Of a stretch of DNA of 64,000 nt, positions 25,146-32,969 are shown in pieces (the first letter of the stretch is position 1; each line of letters opens with the position of its first letter). This stretch comes from Gordonia spumicola (GTDB lineage: Bacteria > Actinomycetota > Actinomycetes > Mycobacteriales > Mycobacteriaceae): positions 310,001-374,000 of the forward strand of contig NZ_BJOV01000002.1 in the NCBI RefSeq assembly GCF_009932475.1, read 5' to 3'. The notes beneath the pieces are model-generated. The model was not told where the DNA came from, did not search any database, and saw nothing but the letters and a program-made list of their open reading frames with translations. The translations under genes and the position numbers were made by a program.

Positions 25146-25233
25146 CGGTGGCGGAGGGATTTGAACCCCCGGTGCAGGGTTACTACACACGACATTTCGA
25201 GTGTCGCACCTTCGGCCGCTCGGACACGCCACC
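25146..25233 (-). tRNA. tRNA-Ser (anticodon CGA)
   Basis: The 88-nt minus-strand cloverleaf has acceptor GGTGGCG/CGCCACC, D arm TCCGAGCGGCCGAAGG, anticodon stem CGACA/TGTCG around the loop CTCGAAA, a long class-II variable arm and T arm GGGGGTTCAAATCCC. Discriminator G fits serine. CCA is not encoded. Confidence 0.93.
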
Positions 25234-25304
25234 GGGAAGAACTATACGGCAGACCTCCCGGAGCACGAAATCAGCAGGTCAGAACCTATTTCCGTGCCGT
25301 TTCC

Positions 25305-25679
25305 CTACGAGTCGGTCGGAGTTCCCGCCGCGCTGCCCGGCCCGCCGGACCCACCGCCTGTCAGCTTGTCCGCCAACTCTCCGACCTTGGTGACCGCGGT
25401 GTTGACGGCGCCCTGAACCTGCTCGTTGGCCGCCACTTCGTTCACCTTCTCGACCGCCGTGTTGACCGCGTTCTGCACATGCTCGTTGGCCGCGATCTCA
25501 CTGACCTTGCCCATCGCGGTGTTCACCGCGTTCTGCACGTGCTCATTGGCCGCGATCTCGTCGATCTTGGTGCGGGCGGTCTCGACAGCGGCCTTGACCT
25601 GCTCGTTCTCGGCGAGATCGGCGATCTTGCCGAGGACCGACTCGACGACCTCGTTCACCTTGTCCTTCGGTGCAGACAT
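25305..25679 (-). CDS. Amphipathic 20-residue-repeat protein
   Basis: The 124-residue acidic protein has four tandem 20-residue units, each like ANEHVQNAVNTAMGKVSEIA, at about residues 23-102. A lysine-containing start and a disordered tail (GGGSGGPGSAAGTPTDS) flank them. No signal peptide or membrane segment is present. Regular hydrophobic spacing (V/A at i, i+3/4, i+7) predicts long amphipathic helices, as in apolipoprotein- or LEA-like proteins that coat membranes or protect proteins. A GGAAAG ribosome-like site precedes the ATG. I do not recognise a named family; function is unknown. Confidence 0.7.
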   Translation of the reverse strand: MSAPKDKVNEVVESVLGKIADLAENEQVKAAVETARTKIDEIAANEHVQNAVNTAMGKVSEIAANEHVQNAVNTAVEKVNEVAANEQVQGAVNTAVTKVGELADKLTGGGSGGPGSAAGTPTDS

Positions 25680-25739
25680 GACGTTCCTTTCGGTGTGCTC
25701 CCGGGCCCGGTCGCCCGCACCGTCCAGTGTGCCGCAGTT

Positions 25740-26210
25740 TCAGCGTCGCGCCGCGAAGAAATCGGTGACGAGAGCGGCGCACTCGCGCTCGAGCACTCCC
25801 CCGAGCACTTCGGGTCGGTGGACGAGCCGCGGGTCGCGCAGCACGTCCCACAACGAACCGACGGCTCCGGTCTTCGGCTCCCACGCCCCGAACACGACGC
25901 GGGAGACGCGGGCCAGACCGATCGCGCCCGCGCACATCGTGCAGGGCTCGACGGTGACGATCAGGGTGCATCCCTCCAGTCGCCAACCGTCACCGTGGCT
26001 CCGCGCGGCCTCTCGCAGGGCGAGGACTTCGGCGTGCGCGGTCGGGTCGCCGTCGGCCTCACGACGATTGGCCGCCGAGGCGAGGACCTGTCCGTCCGGT
26101 CCGACGACCACCGCCCCGATAGGGACGTCGTCGGGCCCCGTGGCGGCGGCCACAGCCAACGCCGCGCGCATCAGCGTCTCCGCGTCGCGCTGGACTGCGC
26201 CGCGGTCCAC
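25740..26210 (-). CDS. tadA: tRNA-specific adenosine deaminase
   Basis: The protein has about 156 residues from the GTG at 26210. The zinc deaminase signature is complete: PTAHAEVLALREA (His ligand and catalytic Glu) and VTVEPCTMCAGAI (two Cys). The enzyme converts A34 to inosine in tRNA-Arg(ACG), whose gene lies 3 kb away at 29277. The GTG follows the partner gene's TGA by two bases, so translation is coupled; an ATG at 26171 would delete the first helix. Gene order with the associated protein and tyrA matches M. tuberculosis Rv3752c-Rv3754. Confidence 0.9.
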   Translation of the reverse strand: MDRGAVQRDAETLMRAALAVAAATGPDDVPIGAVVVGPDGQVLASAANRREADGDPTAHAEVLALREAARSHGDGWRLEGCTLIVTVEPCTMCAGAIGLARVSRVVFGAWEPKTGAVGSLWDVLRDPRLVHRPEVLGGVLERECAALVTDFFAARR

Positions 26211-26212
26211 GA

Positions 26213-26734
26213 TCAGTGGCCGAGGTCGTCGAGGACTGCCGCGAGTTGGTCGGCGCAGCCGAGGCGAGCGGCGATCATGCCGAGTTGCTCGTCGGCGTAC
26301 AGGTCGGTGTCGCCGACGATCACGCTCATCACGGCGTCGGGCAGGCCGAGGTCCGCGAGGATGGCGAGGTCGCCCTCCTCCCACGGGTCGACGTCGTCGA
26401 TCTCGTCGGGATCCAGGTCGGGCACGTCGACGTTCAGCGCGTCGAGGACGTCGACGGCGATGTCGTAGTCGACGGAGGCCGTGGCGTCCGAGATCAGCAG
26501 TCGAGCGCCGGACGGCGACGGCCGGACGATGATGAAGAACTCGTCGTCCACGTCGAGGAGTCCGAACACGGCGCCGGCGGCGCGGAGCTCGCGGAGTTGC
26601 AGTTCGGCGTCGTCGAGACTGTCCAGGGCCGACGGCTTGAGCGCCGTGACCTTCCATCCGGACTCACTGAGGACGACGGCCACCGCGAAGCCGTCGACAT
26701 CGGTGTAATCGCTTTCCGCGACGGGCTTCGCCAT
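26213..26734 (-). CDS. tRNA adenosine deaminase-associated protein
   Basis: The 173-residue acidic cytoplasmic protein is the constant upstream neighbour of tadA in actinobacteria. It opens VDGFAVAVVLSESGWKVTAL and ends DEQLGMIAARLGCADQLAAVLDDLGH. No catalytic motif is visible. The ATG at 26734 follows a TACCGT -10 by 7 bases, which suggests a leaderless operon promoter; the longer start at 26770 lies above it. Role is unknown; a structural or stability partner of TadA is a reasonable guess. Confidence 0.8.
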   Translation of the reverse strand: MAKPVAESDYTDVDGFAVAVVLSESGWKVTALKPSALDSLDDAELQLRELRAAGAVFGLLDVDDEFFIIVRPSPSGARLLISDATASVDYDIAVDVLDALNVDVPDLDPDEIDDVDPWEEGDLAILADLGLPDAVMSVIVGDTDLYADEQLGMIAARLGCADQLAAVLDDLGH

Positions 26735-26805
26735 GCTCGCCACGGTAGCCGTTTTTCGGCACGCTCCCAAGTCTGATCGGTGCTGCGTATGCCACGCTTG
26801 AGGGC

Positions 26806-27756
26806 GTGTCTACCGCAACGTCGCGTCCCGTCTGCATTCTCGGCCTCGGACTGATCGGCGGTTCCCTGCTCCGCAGGCTCGCGTCCACCCGCGGCGACGT
26901 GTTCGGCTACAACCGGTCGCCGGTGACTGTCGACGCCGCTACGGCCGACGGGTACGACGCGTCGACGGACCTGGCCGCCACCCTGCTCCGCGCCGCCGAA
27001 GCCGATGCGGTGATCGTGCTCGCGACCCCCGTCACCGCTCTCGGCCCGATCGTCGACGCCGTCGCCCGGCACGCCCCCGACGCCCTGATGACCGACGTGG
27101 TGAGCGTCAAGGAAGAAGTGGCCCGGATCGTCGCACAGCGCCATCCGGGAGCCCGCTACGTCGGCGGGCATCCGATGGCCGGAACCGCGTACTCGGGGTG
27201 GGACGCCACCGATCCCTCGCTCTTCGAGAACGCCATGTGGATGGTGACGACGCACGACGACACGGACGCCGACGACTGGCGGGCCGTGTCGGCGATCGCC
27301 CGGGAGGCCGGGGCGTTCGTGGTCCCCGCGGCGAACGACGCGCACGACCGCGCCGCCGCGGCGATCTCGCACAACCCGCACCTGACCGCGGCGGTGACGG
27401 CCGCCGTCGGCGCCGGGGAGAGCGCGCTGTCGTTGCGTCTGGCCGCGGGGAGCTTCCGCGACGGCACCCGCGTCGCCGGCACCGCACCCGACCTGCAACG
27501 CGCGATGCTCGAGTCGAACTCCGTCGCCCTGCTCGGCACCCTCAGCGAGACGATCGACAGGCTCGTGCAAGCGCGCGACCGCCTCCGCGACCACGGCGAC
27601 GTGGCGCCCCTCGTCGAGGCGGGCCACCGTGCACGACTGCGGTATCAGGAGATCGCCGGGACCGACCCGCAGCCGATCACCGACGTGCGGATCGGCGACG
27701 ACGGCTGGCAGGCCGAACTCCGCAGGCAGGCGCACCAGGCCCGCGTCTGGATCTAG
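26806..27756 (+). CDS. tyrA: Prephenate dehydrogenase
   Basis: The 316-residue enzyme of tyrosine synthesis oxidises and decarboxylates prephenate. It has an N-terminal NAD-binding ILGLGLIGGSLLRRL, the DVVSVKEEV strand and YVGGHPMAGTAYSGWDA (catalytic His), with the helical dimer domain after residue 170. No ACT domain is present, so feedback is not built in that way. The start is a GTG preceded by TGAGGG. Its TAG stop lies in a CTAG that forms the left edge of a MITE-like element. Confidence 0.88.
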   Translation: MSTATSRPVCILGLGLIGGSLLRRLASTRGDVFGYNRSPVTVDAATADGYDASTDLAATLLRAAEADAVIVLATPVTALGPIVDAVARHAPDALMTDVVSVKEEVARIVAQRHPGARYVGGHPMAGTAYSGWDATDPSLFENAMWMVTTHDDTDADDWRAVSAIAREAGAFVVPAANDAHDRAAAAISHNPHLTAAVTAAVGAGESALSLRLAAGSFRDGTRVAGTAPDLQRAMLESNSVALLGTLSETIDRLVQARDRLRDHGDVAPLVEAGHRARLRYQEIAGTDPQPITDVRIGDDGWQAELRRQAHQARVWI

Positions 27757-27919
27757 TGTCGTGTTTCGGAAATTCCTAGACGGTTGGTGGTGCTCCGCTG
27801 TGCGGCTGGCAAGGCGGAGGAGGGAGGGATACCCGCAGGTATCACGACCGACGACAACGCAGCCAGGCGTGCAGCGGGGCGCCGCCAACCATTAAGGAAT
27901 TTTCGGAACGCGACACTAG
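27753..27919. mobile_element. CTAG-flanked MITE-like element (159 bp)
   Basis: The core at 27757-27915 has terminal inverted repeats of 37 bp (29 of 37 matching), starting TGTCGTGTTTCGG on the left and ending in its imperfect complement ACGCGACA on the right. It is bounded by CTAG on both sides (27753-27756, 27916-27919), a 4-bp target duplication. No ORF is inside. The left CTAG holds the tyrA stop and the right CTAG the stop of the convergent gene. Termini beginning TGT at a CTAG target recall IS481-type insertion sequences, but no transposase is in the window. Confidence 0.75.
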
Positions 27920-28506
27920 ATTCGGGTGGCGTAGCCGGGGTATTCGACGACAAGACCGTCGTCGTCGAGGGTCAGCTCGTGTGTGACGCCGCCCGTCACG
28001 ACGGTGAGGCGGTCGCCGTCGACCGTGTAGTCGGCGGTCACCGGCTCGATCGTCGACGTGGGGAAGGTGAGCCGCACGACGGGAACATCCGCCGCGGTGC
28101 CGCCGCCGAGGAGCTTGAACCGGTTGACGGCGAGCGTCGTGAAGAACGGCGAGTCGAGCACGTCGAGCGTCTCGGCCCCGCCGAACTCGCTGTGGACGAT
28201 GGTGTCCGGGGTCTGGACCATCCACTTGCCGTCGAGGTCGCGGCTCACTTCGAGTTGGCCGTCGCCGTCACCGCGTCGGACCCGCACCGAGAATCGGCGT
28301 GTGACGCCGATGTCGTTGGTGACGAGTTCGTACGACACCGAGTACGCCTCGACGTCGTCTGTCGCGGCCGCGATGATCCGTCCGTTGGCGCGGAGTCGGC
28401 CGCCGCTGGTTTTCAGTCGCACCTGTTCGAGTCGTCCCCCGTCGGGGCTGCGCCAGGTGAACATCGTCTTGGAGCCGGTCCCGGCCGCCGCGTCGGAGGA
28501 AGTCAC
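27916..28506 (-). CDS. Putative glycolipid-binding (DUF1089) protein
   Basis: The protein has 196 residues from the GTG at 28506, which follows a TAACGT -10 by 7 bases. It opens MFTWRSPDGGRLEQVRLK after a short lead and continues ANGRIIA, YSVSYELVTND and WRRFSV-like strands, ending LVVEYPGYATRI. This all-beta pattern matches the putative glycolipid-binding family PF06475. There is no signal peptide. Its TAG stop lies inside the right CTAG of the MITE. The biochemical role is unknown. Confidence 0.72.
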   Translation of the reverse strand: MTSSDAAAGTGSKTMFTWRSPDGGRLEQVRLKTSGGRLRANGRIIAAATDDVEAYSVSYELVTNDIGVTRRFSVRVRRGDGDGQLEVSRDLDGKWMVQTPDTIVHSEFGGAETLDVLDSPFFTTLAVNRFKLLGGGTAADVPVVRLTFPTSTIEPVTADYTVDGDRLTVVTGGVTHELTLDDDGLVVEYPGYATRI

Positions 28507-28523
28507 GCCTACTACGTTAGCTT

Positions 28524-29201
28524 TCAGCCGGTCACTCGGCAGATGGCAACGCCAGACGTGTCGCCTTCGGCAGCCTCGTCGTGCGCGACGGTCCTCCCGT
28601 CGACGGAGATCGTGCACGACGCCCCCGAGTGATCGGTGGGGACCACGTTGACGCTGATCACGCCGGTCGACGCTCCGACCGTCTTCTCCCAGCGGTCGGA
28701 CGTCATCCGTTCGATGCGGGCGCGCCCGTTGTCCGTGTACAGGATCATCGTCCCGGGAGAGCCTTCGACGACGAGCTGCGCCTGCAGGCCGCTGCTCGGC
28801 GCGGAGCGCGTCGACTCACCGGGCACCGTCTCGGTCGGCGTTATCGATTTCGGGAGGTACGGGTCGTCGATGTTCTGACTGGCGGGCGGATCGGCGCGGG
28901 TCGGGAGGTCGTCGTTCGTGTCATCGCCGGACATCAGCTTCAGGCCGCCGACCACGGCCAGTACCAGCACGACGACGGCGATGACGCCCATCGCGGTCCG
29001 CTGCGGCGAGTTCGACGGCGGTGGCGGTGGCGGAGCGGCGACCGGCGCGGCCTGCTGCTCCTGCGGGAACTCCGCCCCGGCCGCGGGCCGGTACCCGAAC
29101 TGCGCCGCGCCGTCGGAGGCGTACCCGAGCGGCGGGTACTGCTGCCCCGCCGCCATCGGCGGCCGGTACCCGGGCCGCCCGTTCCACTGTCCCGCCTCCA
29201 C
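28524..29201 (-). CDS. Membrane-anchored MmpS-like protein
   Basis: The protein has about 225 residues from the GTG at 29201. An N-terminal Gly/Pro/Tyr-rich cytoplasmic segment (GYRPPMAAGQQYPPLGY and a run of seven prolines) leads to one membrane helix (GVIAVVVLVLAVVGGLKLM). An extracytoplasmic domain follows, with VISVNVVPTD and CTISVDGRTVAHDEAAEG ending AICRVTG. The two cysteines and this strand order resemble MmpS proteins, accessory subunits of MmpL lipid exporters, but no mmpL is adjacent. A TAGGGT -10 lies 7 bases before this GTG; another GTG at 29210 is possible. MmpS assignment is tentative. Confidence 0.55.
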   Translation of the reverse strand: MEAGQWNGRPGYRPPMAAGQQYPPLGYASDGAAQFGYRPAAGAEFPQEQQAAPVAAPPPPPPSNSPQRTAMGVIAVVVLVLAVVGGLKLMSGDDTNDDLPTRADPPASQNIDDPYLPKSITPTETVPGESTRSAPSSGLQAQLVVEGSPGTMILYTDNGRARIERMTSDRWEKTVGASTGVISVNVVPTDHSGASCTISVDGRTVAHDEAAEGDTSGVAICRVTG

Positions 29202-29230
29202 GTCGCTCACCCTACTCACGGCTTCCGTAC

Positions 29231-29270
29231 AAAGCACGACACCCTCTCCGATGTCGGAGAGGGTGTCGTG
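29231..29270 (-). terminator. Intrinsic terminator of tRNA-Arg(ACG)
   Basis: CACGACACCCTCTCCGA and its complement (29235-29270) make a near-perfect 17-bp stem. On the minus strand CTTT follows. It starts 7 bases after the tRNA 3' end and also shields the MmpS-like gene from read-through. Confidence 0.8.
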
Positions 29271-29276
29271 AACTTG

Positions 29277-29349
29277 TGCGCCCGAAGGGATTCGAACCCC
29301 TAACCTTCTGATCCGTAGTCAGATGCTCTATCCGTTGAGCTACGGGCGC
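29277..29349 (-). tRNA. tRNA-Arg (anticodon ACG)
   Basis: The 73-nt cloverleaf has acceptor GCGCCCG/CGGGCGC, D arm GCTCAACGGATAGAGC, anticodon stem TCTGA/TCAGA with loop CTACGGA, and T arm AGGGGTTCGAATCCCTT. Discriminator A fits arginine. This is the usual substrate of TadA, whose gene is in the same window. Confidence 0.95.
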
Positions 29350-29411
29350 GTGCCTGATCGAGCGTACTCGATCGTCTTCTTCAATTTTACCGAGGGCGTG
29401 ACCTCGGTCGG

Positions 29412-29501
29412 CGGAGGCGAGAGGATTTGAACCTCCGGTTCCGTTTTACGCGGAACAACTCATTAGCAGTGAGTCCCATTCGGCCGCTCTGGCACGCCTC
29501 C
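29412..29501 (-). tRNA. tRNA-Ser (anticodon GCT)
   Basis: The 90-nt class-II cloverleaf has acceptor GGAGGCG/CGCCTCC, D arm CAGAGCGGCCGAATG, anticodon stem ACTCA/TGAGT with loop CTGCTAA, a long variable arm (TTCCG/CGGAA) and T arm GGAGGTTCAAATCC. Discriminator is G. Confidence 0.94.
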
Positions 29502-29613
29502 AGCGGAGTCCGTGTCCGAACTTCCGAGGCTGAACACTACACACGCCCGTCCAGCTGTGGCAAATCGGCAGGTCGACGAGGCGCACGGACCCGCGACGGC
29601 ATACATTCGACGG

Positions 29614-30675
29614 GTGGCACCACGCATGAGACCAGACCTGGATTCCCTGCCCGTCTACCTCCCCGGCAAGACGTTCCCCGGCGCGATCAAGCTCGCCAGC
29701 AACGAGATCACGCATCCACCGCTGCCGAGCGTCCAGGCTGCGATCGCCGACGCGGCGTCCAGCCTCAACCGCTACCCCGACAACGGGATGGTGGAGCTGA
29801 CCGACGAGCTCGCGAAGTCGCTCGGCGTCACTCCCGCCGAGGTCCAGGTGGGCTGCGGGTCGGTGATCCTCTGCCAGAACCTGATCACCGCGACATCCGG
29901 CCCCGGCGACGAGGTGCTGTTCGGCTGGCGCTCGTTCGAGACGTATCCCCTGGCGACTCGCGTGGCGGGCGCCACGCCGGTGCAGGTTCCGCTGACGGGT
30001 GACGGCGTCCACGACCTCGAGGCCATGGCCGCCGCGATCACGCCGCGCACCCGCCTGATCTTCGTGTGCAACCCGAACAACCCCACCGGCACCGTCGTCG
30101 AGGCCGCCGCCCTGCGGGCGTTCTTGGAGGCCGTGCCGAGCGATGTGGTGGTCGCCCTCGACGAGGCCTACTTCGAGTACATGCGCCTGGCGGGCCCGTA
30201 CGTGTACGACGCCCTGGAACTGCGGCGCGAGTTCGCGAACCTCGTCGTCCTGCGCACGTTCTCGAAGGCCTACGGCCTGGCCGGGCTGCGCATCGGCTAC
30301 GCGGTGGCCGACCCGAGCGTCATCACGGCCCTCGGCAAGATCCACGTGCCGTTCAGCGTGGGGACCCTGTCGCAGGTCGCGGCCGTCGCGTCGCTGCGCG
30401 CACAGCCGGAACTGCTCGCCCGCACCAACGCCGTCGTCGCCGAACGCACACGCGTGACGACCGCCCTGCGCGACCTCGGATTCCGGGTCCCCGACTCGCA
30501 GGCCAACTTCGTGTGGCTCGACGTCCGCGACGACGCGACGGCCCTCGCCGCCGCGAGCACCGAAGCCGGCGTGATCGTCCGTCCCTTCGCGGGTGACGGC
30601 GTCCGCGTCACCGTCACCGATCGCGCCGAGGACGACGCGTTCCTCGCCTTCGCCTCGGCGTACGTCGGACGATAG
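29614..30675 (+). CDS. HisC-like / aromatic aminotransferase
   Basis: The 353-residue fold-type I PLP aminotransferase contains ASNEITHPPLPSV, LNRYPDNGMVEL, GCGSVILCQNLI, FVCNPNNPTG, ALDEAYFEY and the PLP-lysine motif RTFSKAYGLAGLRIGY. It belongs to the histidinol-phosphate/aromatic aminotransferase subgroup; the M. tuberculosis gene in this position (Rv3772, hisC2) is reported to act on aromatic amino acids. Together with nearby tyrA it could finish tyrosine or phenylalanine synthesis. The GTG at 29614 has a TACATT -10 six bases upstream; an ATG at 29626 is the alternative. Confidence 0.85.
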   Translation: MAPRMRPDLDSLPVYLPGKTFPGAIKLASNEITHPPLPSVQAAIADAASSLNRYPDNGMVELTDELAKSLGVTPAEVQVGCGSVILCQNLITATSGPGDEVLFGWRSFETYPLATRVAGATPVQVPLTGDGVHDLEAMAAAITPRTRLIFVCNPNNPTGTVVEAAALRAFLEAVPSDVVVALDEAYFEYMRLAGPYVYDALELRREFANLVVLRTFSKAYGLAGLRIGYAVADPSVITALGKIHVPFSVGTLSQVAAVASLRAQPELLARTNAVVAERTRVTTALRDLGFRVPDSQANFVWLDVRDDATALAAASTEAGVIVRPFAGDGVRVTVTDRAEDDAFLAFASAYVGR

Positions 30676-30678
30676 GCA

Positions 30679-30755
30679 ACGCAGAACCACCGTCCATACG
30701 GGTCGATGACACTCGTGAGAACGTCATCGACTCGTATGGACGGTGGTTTTGCGTC
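30679..30755. terminator. Long inverted repeat between convergent genes
   Basis: AACCACCGTCCATACG (30685-30700) then GGTCGATGAC pairs with GTCATCGACT then CGTATGGACGGTGGTT, a stem of about 26 bp with one mismatch and a 12-nt loop. Imperfect pairing extends outwards through ACGCA/TGCGT. TTTT follows on the plus strand. It lies between the convergent aminotransferase and mycolyltransferase genes and probably terminates both. Confidence 0.7.
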
Positions 30756-30764
30756 GCGCGGCGT

Positions 30765-31760
30765 CTACAGGCCGGGAGCGAGGGTCGCCCAGGCGTTGGG
30801 GAGATCCTGCTTCCAGTAGTTCCAGCTGTGCGTGCCGATCAGGCGGAAGCCCTGCGTGAACGCGACGCCGGCCGACTGCATCTGGGCCGCGAACTCCAGC
30901 GAGCAGCGGTAGGCGCCGACCTCGAGGGCGGAGCCCGCGGCCATCTGAGCGTCCTTCGGGCCGTCCGACGGGTCGTAGGTCGCGGTCAGGTCCATCGGTC
31001 CGATCGCGCCGGAGCCTGCCGAGATGTAGACCTGCTTGCCGCGCAGCGCGTCGAGGCGCAGGGACGGGTCGTGCGCCCGCCAGTAGTCGCCTCCGGGCTT
31101 GCCCCACATCTTGACCGCGTCGACGCCGCTCTTCGCCAAGGTCGACCGCACGTAGGCCTCATTCGCCGCGCCGGTGACCGGCGGGCAGCCGCTCAACGAC
31201 GCGACGCCTCGATACAACTCGGGGTGCCGGACGGCCAACGCGAACGCCGACTGCCCGCCCATCGACAGCCCCATGACGGCGTTGCGGCCCGAACCGTGGA
31301 ACTTCGAGTCGATCAGCGGAGGGAGTTCCTTGGTCAGGAAGGTCTCCCACTGCGGCTTGCCGAGCTTGGCGTCCGAGTACTTCCAGTTCGTGTAGAACGA
31401 CGCTTCGCCGCCCGCCGGGAGCACCACGTTCACGTTGCGGCCCGCGAAGTACTGCTGCGCGCCGCCCTTGGTGATCCAGTCGCTGACGTCCTTGCCTGCG
31501 TCGGCGCCGTCGAGCATGTAGAGCGCGGGGCGCGGTGCGTCGCCGCCCGGCGTCAGGACGGTCACCTTCATCTTGCGGCCCATGGACGGCGAGTCGACGG
31601 TCAGGTCCACCCGGTTCAGAGCGACGTTCTTGGCGGCGACGATCTTCGCCGTGCGGTGTCGGTCCGGCGCTGCGTCAGCGACCGCCGCAGGTGCCAAAAC
31701 TGCGACAGCTGTTGCCGCAGTGACAACAGAGGCGATTTTCGTAAACCGTGTGGACCACAT
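30765..31760 (-). CDS. Antigen-85-type mycolyltransferase / esterase (copy 1)
   Basis: The 331-residue secreted protein has a signal peptide ending near ADAAPD. The alpha/beta-hydrolase fold is of the Ag85 family: RPALYMLDGADAGKDVSDW, VLPAGGEASFYTNW, the nucleophile elbow GLSMGG (Ser166), SLSGCPP and the catalytic-histidine region LIGTHSWNYWKQDLP near the C-terminus. These enzymes transfer mycolic acids between trehalose and arabinogalactan. The ATG at 31760 has TACTCT 8 bases upstream. A second copy precedes it by 88 bp. The Ag85 family fits better than a general esterase because of the DGxxAGxDxSDW segment. Confidence 0.88.
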   Translation of the reverse strand: MWSTRFTKIASVVTAATAVAVLAPAAVADAAPDRHRTAKIVAAKNVALNRVDLTVDSPSMGRKMKVTVLTPGGDAPRPALYMLDGADAGKDVSDWITKGGAQQYFAGRNVNVVLPAGGEASFYTNWKYSDAKLGKPQWETFLTKELPPLIDSKFHGSGRNAVMGLSMGGQSAFALAVRHPELYRGVASLSGCPPVTGAANEAYVRSTLAKSGVDAVKMWGKPGGDYWRAHDPSLRLDALRGKQVYISAGSGAIGPMDLTATYDPSDGPKDAQMAAGSALEVGAYRCSLEFAAQMQSAGVAFTQGFRLIGTHSWNYWKQDLPNAWATLAPGL

Positions 31761-31848
31761 GGACGCCGAGAGTACCGGACCTACCTGAGGGAATGGGTTG
31801 CGTGTGAGTAACGACGGGAAGAAGGTTCCGACGCCCGTCGTCTGTGGA

Positions 31849-32838
31849 TCACAGCCCCGATTCGATGGCCTTCCACATGCGCGGGAGCCCCTGCTTCCAG
31901 TACTCCCACCGGTGGGTGCCGACCGACCGCAGATCGAGGGTGAAGCCGATCTGCTTCTGCCGCAGACTCGTGGCGAACTCGCGCGTGCACCGGTCGGCCC
32001 CGATCTCCACACCGGACCCGATCGCGAGCACCAGATCGCGCGGGACCTTCGGGTCGTAGTCGACCACACGGTCCGGCTCACCGCGCCGACCCGACCCGGA
32101 CTCCAGGTAGATCGTCTTGCCGCGCAGCGCGTCGAGGCGGAACTGCGGATCGTGCGACCGCCAGTAGGCTCCGCCCGCCTGGCCCCACATGTTCGACGCG
32201 TCGCCGCCGTTGAGCTTGACGGTCGTGGTCACGTACGCCTCATTGGCCGAGCCGGTGATCGTCGGGCAACCGCTCAGTGATGCGACGGCGCGGTACAGAT
32301 CCGGGTGCCGGGTGATGAGCGTGAACGCGGACTGACCGCCCATCGACAGGCCCATCACACCGTTGCCTCCGGTGCCGTGGAACCGCGCGTCGATCAGCGG
32401 CGGCAGTTCCTCGGTGAGGAATGTCTCCCACTGCGGGCGTCCGATCTTCTTATCCTTGTGCAGCCAGTTCGTGTAGAACGACGCCGCACCGCCCGCCGGG
32501 AGCACTGCGTTCACATTCTTGTCGGCGAAGAACTCTTCGGCTCCGCCCTTGGTGATCCAGTCGCTGACGTCCACGCCCGCGCCCGCGCCGTCGAGCATGT
32601 ACAGGCTGGGACGGGGCGCGTCGCCCGACGGGGACAGGACCGTCACCTTGACGTCGCCGCCCATCGACGGCGAGCTGATCGTCAGGTCGTAGCGGCGATC
32701 GTTCACCTGCTTCTCGGCGACGATCGCCGAACCGGGGACGTCGGCCGACGAGACGCCGACCTGGGCGGGAACTGCGACGAGGGACACTGCGGCCGCTGCG
32801 GCCACCGATGCGAGGCGGACCAGCCGCGAGGAGAACAT
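31849..32838 (-). CDS. Antigen-85-type mycolyltransferase / esterase (copy 2)
   Basis: This 329-residue paralogue of copy 1 has a signal peptide (SVAAAAAVSLVAVPAQVGVSSA), RPSLYMLDGAGAGVDVSDW, VLPAGGAASFYTNW, GLSMGG (Ser165), SLSGCPTITGSANEAYV and a terminal SVGTHRWEYWKQGLPRMW. Conservation is high through the catalytic core and lower in the signal peptide and the region around 225-270. It probably shares mycolyl transfer with copy 1 but may prefer another acceptor. The ATG at 32838 follows TACCCT by 8 bases, so each copy seems to have its own promoter. Confidence 0.88.
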   Translation of the reverse strand: MFSSRLVRLASVAAAAAVSLVAVPAQVGVSSADVPGSAIVAEKQVNDRRYDLTISSPSMGGDVKVTVLSPSGDAPRPSLYMLDGAGAGVDVSDWITKGGAEEFFADKNVNAVLPAGGAASFYTNWLHKDKKIGRPQWETFLTEELPPLIDARFHGTGGNGVMGLSMGGQSAFTLITRHPDLYRAVASLSGCPTITGSANEAYVTTTVKLNGGDASNMWGQAGGAYWRSHDPQFRLDALRGKTIYLESGSGRRGEPDRVVDYDPKVPRDLVLAIGSGVEIGADRCTREFATSLRQKQIGFTLDLRSVGTHRWEYWKQGLPRMWKAIESGL

Positions 32839-32969
32839 GCCTGCAGAGGGTAAAGGCGAGTCGCAGGTCACACTTCACAGAAATGGACAGTTCCGTCACA
32901 AGTCGACGAGATCGGCACGGAAGCGCTCCGCGTTGGCATGCAGTCATCTATGCAGAGGACATATCGGTG

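Noticed and set aside
29350..29411. Small hairpins between tRNA-Arg and tRNA-Ser(GCT) as another RNA gene or terminator
   Set aside because: Stems of 6-8 bp without a T-run on the transcribed strand; more likely promoter and processing sequence.
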